Below are positions 55,693 to 64,000 of a DNA stretch of 64,000 bases, one piece after another. The notes under the pieces are model-generated. The model saw only the letters and a program-made list of their open reading frames with translations. It had not been told where the DNA came from and did not search any database. This DNA is from Topomyia yanbarensis. Its lineage: Eukaryota; Arthropoda; Insecta; Diptera; Culicidae. Both the position numbers and the translations under genes were made by a program. Each line of letters opens with the position of its first letter. Position 1 is the first letter of the stretch. The DNA is taken from assembly GCF_030247195.1 (NCBI RefSeq), contig NC_080672.1, positions 368,582,271 through 368,646,270 on the forward strand, in the 5' to 3' direction.

Positions 55693-57004
55693 CTGTGGGA
55701 TGGATAAGAGAATGAATTTGAATTCGGCACTTAGTGGAAATCTAATCATGGTATGCAAATTGATTGGGTGCTGTATCGACTAAGAGAAACGGAAGATAGG
55801 AAAAGAACGATAGATCGTAGATTTGGGACGAATCAGTTATAAACGTTTCAGTTCCAATTTTGTTTAGGTCTTGTTTGAAGGACATTTCGTATTTTTCTGT
55901 TAGAACATGTTATTCAAACCAAGAATAATGGAAGCATGTATTTTTAGGATGATATCAAAGGTACTATTGGGCTATCATCATCATTGCAATAAACATTTTT
56001 TGAATAAAATCGCCGAAATTGAATAAAAAAACTACAAGGGGCAGCCCTATGGGGCTGCACGAACTGTAGGCGTAGGACTATACTACTTAATGTAAAATAT
56101 TTCTTTTCTTTTTTTACATTTAGAGATTACTCTAAATATCAAATATATTTCTTACGTATAGTTTAAACACAACCAATCAACATCGAATGTTACATATTGA
56201 TCCAAACCTTCTTGGTTATCAGGTCATTTCACTTGTAGTAGGTGATCAAATCCGATTAAACTTATTTGAGAAGATCTGAAGAAAGAAGACAGAAAACTGT
56301 GACCGAACTAATAGCTGGAACTAAATCTTTATAGTATAAGATTAGCTTGTAAAAACTTTTCGATTGTGTGTGATAAAAAACCCGGACCGGCGAAGAACAA
56401 TCAAATTTTAGACAATACAATCACATTTCATGTATAGACTATTTCTATAGTTATATTTTGCCATTATTATAACTTGCCTAAAGTACGTATGAAAATGTAG
56501 CGAATGCAGTGGTCTTAATGAGTGGCAGTGCTTTCATTTATATATAGGCCTTGTAGTATGTACCTATTAGCAGAATTAAAAAAGGATAGGCTGAATCACG
56601 TGAAGTGGAAATGAATCAATGAATTGATCGAACGTAAATAATAAACTTTCGTTGTGCTTTCCATCGATGCGCGTAAATTTGTTGCTAAGAAAGTTTTCGT
56701 TTTTGCGCAACGAAAGCACAGATTGCTATCATGCAGGTTACGCATACAACCGCTAACAAATTAGATATACCTACCTACACATTCGCCTCAAACATTGAGC
56801 CCAAGCGCACAAAGCAAAATGAGTCGACGCTGATGATGATGGGTAGAGCGAAAGAGACAATTAGTACTACGACACTATGTTAACCGTGTTTTCAAATGGA
56901 GTTCGAATGTACAAGAGATTTTGTGTACGAATAATTGTGTTCGAGATTGTACATAAAAGTGTGCTGGAAACGAGCACAATACAAAAGAAAGCATAGTGTT
57001 TGAA
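55693..57004. other. Probable intron or intergenic DNA
   Basis: Directly upstream (minus strand) of the acceptor at 55693, so likely intronic if the exon is real. AT-rich, with a segment at 56700-56960 weakly resembling 25880-26165. No further exon was identified. Confidence 0.4.
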
Positions 57005-57155
57005 CGGACAAACTCAGTCACGTGTTGGACGGTACTGGGTAGCGTACCTCCACAGCCAGTGTAACGGACTTCTAACTCAGCTACAGTAGGTTTTGAAAAC
57101 ACACAGCGCACTGATCTGCTCCGCTGCCGTTCAACAGACAACTGAGTTTGTCCGG
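57005..57155. mobile_element. MITE, CGGACAAACTCAGT ends
   Basis: CGGACAAACTCAGT at 57005-57018 is opposed by ACTGAGTTTGTCCGG at 57141-57155, and the inverted match continues through GTTGGACGG / GTTGAACGG. About 150 bp long. No clear target duplication. Confidence 0.7.
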
Positions 57156-57909
57156 CCAAATCCGTTCTTTAAATAGTCCATGATGACGTCATTCATAGAA
57201 GTCTAGTGCGCTAGGTACACAAATCTGTCGTACCGGACTTGGGAAGTGCTATCTTTGTATATTTTCTTTTGACTAGGTTGTACATTATTTAAATTTTTAA
57301 TGCCATGATATCAAAAATCTTTGGGTTTATCTATTGAAATCAATTCTTAATTCGGGGCGATATGCACAAAAAATTTGAAAATTTGTCGTGAGGTGGCTGA
57401 ATTATATGCGTTTAAAATTGGACCACTTTTCGTTACATACCATTTTAGTGGCATTTGCAAAGTGCACCCCGATCTCGAAAACAAAGACGTAATCCTACGT
57501 CAAAATTCAACGATAAATCTATATCCATTCTATTGAACGGCTTCTGTGGTAATCCCCCACAAACCTGTGAAACAAACCAACCCGATAGCTGTTTGGATCG
57601 ATTCAACGCAAGTAAAATGCCAGGAGTTGGCACTTTTACCAGCCATGCCACCTGCCATTGCAGATATTACAAATAAAAGATGTCGATTCAACGCAAAGAA
57701 AAACATAAAACTGTATCAATACACTCTTTTTCCGTGGATTTCAGTAACAAGACAAAGTGATAATAGTGCGTGGAATTTATCACTAAAGTTTAACTTCAAA
57801 ATAGTTTGAATTTCAGCGTACATCAACGGTAAAAAACTAAATTTTCATGGAATTTATGCGAACAACACTATACACAACAAAACAGCAACAACACGACGGA
57901 AAAATGGAA
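57156..57909. other. Spacer with two overlapping frames
   Basis: The minus-strand frame 57445-57651 (PGILLALNRSKQLSGWFVSQ, PFNRMDIDLSLNFDVG) overlaps a plus-strand frame, and neither has a domain I can name. It may be part of a transposon, but no termini were seen. Confidence 0.35.
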
Positions 57910-58800
57910 CTTTTTCACACTAGACAACAAGTCTCAGGGCGCCATGTTTGCCCCCCCCTGTAAGATGGAAGCGCTTACTTTATTCCATCATCTGAACCGT
58001 ACACTCAAAATTAAACATCAGAATGACGGCCCGCGCAAACATTCAAAAGCCCGCAAAGTTATACACACGCAAGCATAAGCGACATAAAAGGGCCCGCACG
58101 ACCAAACATTTTAACATACAAACGCTCGATCCCTGCACGATAATACAACTCTGACATTCTACAAACGCAAACCTTCTATTGGGATCATCCAAACGAACTT
58201 ACGCCCGCGATCGCGGACAAACGTGTGATTTAATTAAAGTTTCAACACCTGCACATTTATAAACGCGGTCTGAAGTGCAATTATACAAACGCGCGTTCCC
58301 ACGCGATCATGAAACGATCACGTTCGGAAGTCTCAACTCTCGGTCCTAACAGCCTAGATCGATGTCTTCAGTTAAACTCTTCTCCAAGAAAGCTGACGCT
58401 CATATACACTAGACAATAAGTTTCAAGCTGACATTCGCGATAACTGTCGTGATATGGGAGAACACACTATTCTAGCGTGTGAACCGTACACTCAAAATTA
58501 AACATAAGACTCGCGGTCCGCGCGAATATTCAAGATATTCCGTGCGAACATCCAAGTGAGACTACAGTAATACACGAACTTATAAATACAAAGTAAAATA
58601 CACGCGACATACAAACGCTTACATGAACAAACACGTTTACATATAAACGCTCGAAACCTTCGCGATCATCCACCCACACCTACGCCCGCGATCTCGCAAA
58701 CATAAAAATGCTCCGGCGAATAAGTGAACATTTTTACAGTTATAAATTTAAAAAATAGATCTGAAACGCGAACAAATAAACGCTCGATCAAATGAGATTA
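57910..58800 (+). repeat. Local ~490-bp tandem duplication
   Basis: CACTAGACAACAAGTCTCAG near 57918 recurs as CACTAGACAATAAGTTTCAA near 58408. In each copy it is followed, after a variable gap, by GAACCGTACACTCAAAATTA (about 57996 and 58485) and by 'cccgcgcaaacattcaa' / 'ccgcgcgaatattcaa'. Further similar phrases, 'acgcccgcgatc', occur near 58202 and 58682. This is a diverged two-copy tandem repeat, and part of it is related to 27190-27430. No coding frame was recognised. Confidence 0.6.
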
Positions 58801-59599
58801 TGAAATCTCCTCCTCTGAACTAGGAAAGTGCAGGTACGGGTATTTTTAACCGATACTAAACCCAAATCCATACCCGTAGGAATTAGCACAGGTAGGGTCC
58901 GATACTTAAAAAAAATATTTATTTCAGATACGGGTCGGATGGAGTTTTTTAAACATTTCGCGCTTACTCGTATAAATGTTTATGAATGTTCGAATGAAGC
59001 TCCCTTTCCGTACATATTAGATTGGGATAGATTATCCCCGTTGAAATATATTAAGACAAGTATTTCTTCATTCTTACAGTGATTCTCCAATTGTGCAGTG
59101 TAATGCTATAAAGTATAGTGCGAAGTTTGCTAATCCACTTTCACGATTATTTTCGGCGGAGACTCTTCGAGATTTTTGCTTTTTTGCTTCATTTCACAGC
59201 ATTTCAGAAACTTGTCGCAATTGAAAAACATGATTTCATCAAATATTGAATGGTTTACTTTGATGCAGGATCGATTTCTAGAAATGTGCAGCATCTCTCC
59301 CCAAATTACCCTAAGACTTTCGTGGACGTGGAACCGCTGTTCTAAAACATTAATTTTGACAGCTGAATCTAATTCTTGAGTTTTCTTTTTTGGAAAGAGG
59401 TACAACGTGTTTCATTTTTTACCATCCTCAAAACAAAGATCACCATAACGCTAAAACCGTGAATAAAAATTAATAAAAGTGAGAAAAATAACAGGTAAGT
59501 ATTTTAGAAATTTGAGGCTTTTATTTTATGCAATGATTTTTGTTTGGGTGAAAACTGAGATATTTTGAAGACGCTCGCCACTTTTGTGCGAAATGAGAG
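58801..59599. other. Spacer, nothing recognised
   Basis: AT-rich with repeated 'atacgggt' / 'acccgta' short motifs near 58830-58940. The overlapping frames at 59130-59405 and 59176-59379 are shadows without domains. Confidence 0.4.
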
Positions 59600-59944
59600 T
59601 ACCGGGTATTCGGACCCCTTATTCCATCAACCAACGTTCAGCGGCTTGCGGCTACGCCACGCCACAGCAATGAAAATACATGATACGCTAATCGACAGCT
59701 GTGACTAACCTGATTAAGTTTTTGTAACGCAATGTTTTTTTTCTTTAGGAGTTTCTCTAATAAATAATTCATAGGTAAACATAATGCCTAGCGCTGCCAT
59801 GGAGTGATGCAAATGAACTTTAATGGCACCAAAATGAAGGTTTCAAACTAACAATTAGGACCATTGATCGGTAAATTTTTTTCACATCTATCCACCTAAA
59901 AGGGCGGTTTGCTTAAGTAGGTCCGAATAGGCCCGGATTCCCCT
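59600..59944. mobile_element. MITE, TATTCGGACC ends
   Basis: ACCGGGTATTCGGACC at 59601-59616 is opposed by GGTCCGAATAGGCCCGG at 59920-59935. The same TTCGGACC core occurs in the 4680-5395 region. No coding capacity. Confidence 0.55.
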
Positions 59945-61539
59945 ATACCTTCAAAATGGCCTAAAATTTTGTTTGATGCTCGAAAAATTTCTGGAAATTT
60001 GCCATATTCTCTAAAGCTTGGGAGACATGTGGCATATTTTTAAATACACTTACCACTTACATGTGATATAGCCGATGGAATTGGCGCTTCCTTTTTTGCA
60101 AAAAAGACAAAATACTGAGATCACATTATGCAACCACATTTAAACAACTTTTTCATACAAGCTTGCATACAAAAAACCCTTTCATTTTGAGATACGAAAT
60201 ACCACCAATGTTTTCCATTGCGTTACGACCACATTCCGATGGTTTTTTTCGACATGCTCGCGCTTGCTATGCCCCGATTGGAGCAAGCACTGAAGCAAAG
60301 CCAGTAAACACAATTTCTTAAAAAGTGATTTTTCAAGGTAAATTTTTCATGCACTTCAATGTTTCGACGGAAAAACAAATCAAAGAAATGTTTAAAATCA
60401 GTTTTAGGCTTATTTTTCAACACTGTAGGTATCATAGCAAATGCGGATGCATGTTTTCGGTTCGGAGAGCCCTCAAACACTAGCTTAAGTTCATGTGACA
60501 CCATACAAAGTTTCGTAGCGCTAGCAAACGTACTTTTGAAAAATGAAGGGTGGCCCAAAACCGCCTGCCCAATATCCAGCCTGCAATTTTATGCGATTTA
60601 AACGAACAAAACATACTGAAAAAATCCTTCCTGTGTTTATGGAACAGCAAAATTCTTTCCGAAGGGTGAACTTGAAGTTTTTGACAGGAATCTACGAATT
60701 AGGAATCGAATCTCAAAAATCTGCGAAAGATTAAAAAAAATCTTAATTAGTAATTAGTGAAATTAGTGAAAAATATATCAAAACTAATTCTATTCTATTC
60801 TATTCTAACCCTTGCACAGCCAGTATTGAAAAGCATCCTGGAAACCACCGTATTAATTCTTTAGTGTTCTTCTTGTCAACATTTATATTTGAAGCATATA
60901 ATGTGTAATATGTCGCAAATATTAAAACTGCCTACTGTGCAGAGTTGGGTTAAAAGGTGTTTCAGAACTATACGGCAATTAATTTATTCATTTAATAAAT
61001 AATTTAACTAACGAATCGTTTTGAATCTTGAAGAGGAAGAAACGAGGACAACCGTACCGACCGTTTCAGTTTAAAGGGGATTGGGATATATCGTTGGGAG
61101 TGACTTGGCTAAGAAGGTTAATGTCACTCCTTTGGTCCTTGGAGATAAGGCAGAGGTATTTACTCCTTGCCCTGGCTAATAAGCCTAGGTTAAAGCGCCT
61201 TTACTCGATCTGCCGGTCCATTTTGTATCTTTTCAATTAAACACAAATATTGAGGCTAGAGTGACTAAAAAATATAATAATGCTAATCGCATTATTCTAT
61301 TCTCCAGTCGCTGCAACATCATCATCTGCGTTTGACTGGAAAGAAACAAAATGTAACAGATACACTTCATCTAATTTCATGCTATAAGCACCACACTGGC
61401 TCTCTGTAAAGCAAAGAATGTATTACTTGACAATGGTGTTCATTTTTAAATTGTTTTCCCTGGGTTAGTGGTAGGCAACTTTCACTAAAGGGGTCTGATG
61501 TCGATGATACAACTCGACCGGATTCACGCCACTTCTCAC
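59945..61539. other. Stretch without recognised gene
   Basis: Overlapping frames on opposite strands at 60223-60601 have no domain. A pentanucleotide (TATTC)n tract lies at 60787-60808, preceded by an A-rich stretch, as is often seen at the 3' end of a LINE or SINE, but no body was recognised. Confidence 0.4.
60787..60808. repeat. (TATTC)n microsatellite
   Basis: Four consecutive TATTC-type units, ending in TAACCC. Possible remnant of a retroposon tail. Confidence 0.7.
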
Positions 61540-62410
61540 CCTAGCAGGTGGTAGTACCGATGTCTTGGTCAGGCGGGAGGACTCCTACAGAGTATCATCG
61601 GAAACTGAAGCCATTATATTTAACCCCCTATTCCATTAAGGGACCATTCATAAATTACGTAACGCGAAAATTGCCCAAAATTGACTCCCCCCTCCCCCAT
61701 GTAACAAATTGTCATAGATTTCTTAATCCCCCTCCCTATTACGTAACAAATCCTTCGAAAAAAAAATTTTTGTTCCGTAAAAACATGTTACGTAACGACC
61801 TAGCTTACTCCCCGGAAGTCACAACTTCTCGTACCCCCCCCCCCCCCCTAAACGCGTTACGTAATTACGCTCCATTGAAGGAAATGTCATGTCTGCAAAC
61901 AAAACCAGTCCAGTTGTTAACTTGTATCACCCTTCTCCTCTACAAACTCCTCCCACGAACGCCGCTTCATATTCAGGAAAACAACGGCAAACCTCACTGC
62001 AGCACTGACATGAAACCCCTGTTTCTGATTACCACTATGGCTATGAACCCAATAAAACCATCCAAGACAATAAACAACAACAAAAACGAATGTCCAGAAA
62101 ACCTCCCACGGTATGACAGCAGGAATCCAATGGATCGATCCCTGGTTCCAGTCGCCACACGGTATCTAGGCTGATTTGATCCACAACACCTACTAGTGGC
62201 CTCTATTCCCTCGCCAAGTTTTTAATGAAATAATTGAACAATATAATTACAAGAACAATCACTAAAAAGATAGAAGAAATAACTAGAACGGGCTCACCAG
62301 TAATAAAGGTCCAAATTAATTTCACTCCGCTACCATCACTTGGAACTATACTATTCCAGTAGCGTAGACCCCTTCTCCTCTTACTCCTAGTTTCTTCAGT
62401 CGTCACCGAA
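61540..62410 (+). pseudogene. Degenerate coding remnant, possibly retroelement ORF1
   Basis: After the inserted MITE, the plus strand reads MSANKTSPVVNLYHPSPLQT from 61889, a stop, then in the same frame HETPVSDYHYGYEPNKT and QQQKRMSRKPPTV. Farther on, in another frame, it reads NIITRTITKKIEEITRTG. The Ser/Pro/Gln-rich start followed by a Lys/Thr-rich stretch is compatible with a retroelement ORF1, but no zinc knuckle or diagnostic motif is visible. Confidence 0.3.
61640..61873. mobile_element. MITE, GGGACCATTCATAAAT ends, second copy
   Basis: Starts GGGACCATTCATAAATTACG and ends with GCGTTACGTAATTACGCTCC, matching 21669-21914 including the C-rich blocks and GTTACGTAAC dyads. The right end is slightly shortened and no target duplication can be read. 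A C-run of about 12 lies near 61838-61850. Confidence 0.8.
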
Positions 62411-62418
62411 AGATATTT
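62203..62418 (-). CDS. Open frame with a predicted membrane helix
   Basis: The minus-strand frame has no ATG; it opens just after a TAA near 62421 and includes a GTG at 62406. It reads a basic stretch (TRSKRRRGLRYWNSIVPSDG), then VLVISSIFLVIVLVIILFNY, a 20-residue hydrophobic run typical of a transmembrane helix, then FIKNLARE and a stop. This could be a spliced 3' exon of a small membrane protein. The plus strand is also partly coding-like (see 61540-62410), so one of the two is a shadow. Confidence 0.25.
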   Translation of the reverse strand, partial: KYLSVTTEETRSKRRRGLRYWNSIVPSDGSGVKLIWTFITGEPVLVISSIFLVIVLVIILFNYFIKNLARE

Positions 62419-62519
62419 TTACTTTTACCACAAATCATTTTCCCGATAGTTAAAATTTTCACCGAAAAAAAAATTGACAACGACAAATTTTCACACCCGA
62501 CGCACATGGTTACTACGAT

Positions 62520-63209
62520 CAGTGATGCCACAAGTGTAGATTTATCTAGAAAGGTACAAATTTTTGAATCATTTTTGGTACAGATTCTGTACGGTACAGA
62601 TTACAGATTTTTGTAAAAGAGTACAGATTGGTGCAGATTTATTTACATGACAGCAAAGTAAAATAATTTAACCCTGCGATGCATCCCAGTAAACAGCAGA
62701 TAAACGTTGAGTTAGGCAGCAGTAATGGCAAGAATCATAAGTGGAGCTGGTACTGATTAAGTTTGAACTGAAGCTGACTTTAGAATGCGATATGCGAGAA
62801 ACCTGCTTCCAGCAAATCAAAGGGATAATGTCTAACGAAAGCCGAGCGAATCTTCTCGGAGTGCATACGTTTACTCTGACTTACTCCATTTAAATTCCTG
62901 CAAGCAGGTTTATCGCATTTTATTGATATTACCAACCCAATCTCAGCTTCCCGCCGCCACTCTGTTGGCCACCTTTGGCTGCAAACAAAGTGGCAGCGGG
63001 AATTTGAGCTGGAGCTAATATTGACAAAACAACCGAGTCAGAATGTCTGGTTTGATTTCCCCGAATGAAAAATATTTATAAGAAAAATGATTTTTTTAAA
63101 CAACCTTGTTATTGTTTGGGTGCAGAATCCGGTACAGATTTTTAGATAGAAGAGTGCAGATAGAAAAGATTTTTCAACTCCCGGTGCAGATTTAATTGTG
63201 GCAACACTG
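62520..63209. mobile_element. hAT-like non-autonomous element, 8-bp TSD
   Basis: CAGTGATGCCACAA at the left end and, reverse-complemented, CAGTGTTGCCACAA at the right end are flanked by a perfect 8-bp direct repeat, ACTACGAT (62512-62519 and 63210-63217). An 8-bp duplication and CAGTG-type ends are typical of hAT elements. Length 690 bp, no transposase. The subterminal regions carry several 'tgcagattt' / 'gtacagattt' repeats, possible transposase binding sites, and the interior contains a further inverted pair, GCGAGAAACCTGCTT and AAGCAGGTTTATCGC. Confidence 0.9.
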
Positions 63210-63469
63210 ACTACGATCAATCTCCAATAAAATATATCAAAACTTTAAAACAGCGAAATTTGACAGATAATAATTCTACATACATTAAAAACCTCGATTA
63301 CTAAGAAGAAATAAAATATAACGAAAATTTAATTAGGTAACAACCAACCAAAAATAGTTTTGTTTAAATCATGTATTCGAAAATCGTAAAAGGTTTTAAA
63401 ATATTTACAAATTATTAATTGAAATTCCAGGCAATATAAATCATTATATTTCAAAGTAGTTCAATGACG

Positions 63470-63760
63470 GCGCGGCACGTTGGTCGGAAACGCCAAAAAC
63501 GTGAACTTAATTCACTAGAGACCAAACCAGCGAATATATTCACAGGGTGTCTTTGGAGCAATTGTTCGTATGAATATTCCCCACAATCTGATAAAAATTT
63601 AAATTAGGCATGGCTTACTATGATCGAACTAAAAAAATTAGCTTTTTATGCTGACGAGGTGGAAAGTTGGTGTCTTCGACAAAGTCTTGAAAATGCTCGT
63701 AGTGAAGAATTTTGTCGAAGAACCTGAGCTTGTAGGACTAAAGGTTGTGGATTTATGAGG
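63470..63760. repeat. Dispersed repeat shared with 53020-53220
   Basis: Contains 'ggtcggaaacgccaaaaacg', 'attcactagagaccaaacc', 'cagggtgtcttt', 'tgaatattccccacaatctgat' and 'tgtcttcgacaaagtctt', the same order as on the opposite strand at 53020-53220. Class unknown. The remaining bases to 64000 are AT-rich with no feature. Confidence 0.7.
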
Positions 63761-64000
63761 CGTTTTCTATGGATACACTCTTATATCTAGTTTCTTTAAA
63801 TATAACTTTTTCTATTGTGACTTTTCGTGGAAACAAAGTTCTGAATAAATGCAGGCATTAAAACCACATAATATTATTGAAGACTGTATGTAAAAATACT
63901 CATTTGTTACAAAGTTATTGAAGATTTTTACATTTTTTAACACCAACTTCGACTACGCATAAAAAAGAAAGATGCAAACCACAATGCATGAACAGGCACT

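Noticed and set aside
61548..62174. A 208-codon plus-strand open frame
   Set aside because: It runs straight through the MITE at 61640-61873, so much of it is transposon-derived. The frame starting MSANKTSP at 61889 looks more coding-like but has stops.
1..64000. CRISPR arrays, bacterial operons, or a defence system
   Set aside because: No regular short repeats with unique spacers, no dense coding and no ribosome-binding-site pattern. Splice-like signals and LINE/MITE content indicate a eukaryotic genome.

Overview
The window looks like repeat-dominated nuclear DNA of an insect, most likely a culicine (Aedes-type) mosquito. I base this on AT-rich sequence, no dense coding, LINE remnants of a type I associate with mosquitoes, and many MITE-like and fold-back elements nested in one another. 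Species assignment is inference from memory, because no search was possible.

Coding content is sparse. The best candidate for a live host gene is one spliced 3'-terminal exon on the minus strand (55356-55692), an acidic, low-complexity protein tail whose other exons I could not find. A histone H2A pseudogene (minus strand, 45253-46500) carries an H1-like basic C-terminal tail and is split by a transposon. A few short open frames (28739-28915, 34585-34880, 53450-53737, 54809-54967, 62203-62418) may be exon or transposon fragments and are left unnamed.

LINE remnants, all defective and all minus strand, lie at 6205-7232 (zinc-knuckle ORF1), 22735-23460 (reverse transcriptase piece), 35040-35720 (endonuclease) and 50130-52910 (ORF1, endonuclease, start of RT, C-terminus). 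Pieces of the same family as the last one are cargo inside two long-inverted-repeat elements.

Layout: 1.3-4.1 kb, fold-back element built of ~315-bp monomers; 5.4-6.2 kb, nested GGGTAAGTTGGC elements; 10.36-13.40 kb, long-TIR element copy A; 14.15-15.94 kb, TA-flanked element with 30-bp tandem repeats; 16.2-17.6 kb, monomer array; 21.7 kb, MITE flanked by TTA; 23.5-25.5 kb, nested fold-back; 26.4 kb, MITE; 27.45-27.9 kb, half copy of the 43-kb element; 32.19-33.47 kb, long-TIR copy B with an octamer minisatellite core; 36.49-39.54 kb, long-TIR copy C; 40.9-41.3 kb, large palindrome; 43.1-44.7 kb, fold-back plus adjoining MITE; 45.2-46.5 kb, histone pseudogene; 47.15-47.59 kb, piggyBac-like MITE flanked by TTAA; 47.6-49.3 kb, monomer array with inserted MITE; 50.1-52.9 kb, LINE; 57.9-58.8 kb, local duplication; 62.52-63.21 kb, hAT-like element with exact 8-bp target duplication.

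The genes do not form an operon or pathway. The unifying theme is palindromic DNA: at least six structures have inverted arms of roughly 200 bp to over 1 kb, which if transcribed would fold into long double-stranded RNA. The most unusual observations are the three-copy long-TIR family with LINE cargo and the H2A pseudogene with an H1-like tail. I saw no CRISPR array, rRNA or convincing intact tRNA, and no complete transposase or reverse transcriptase.
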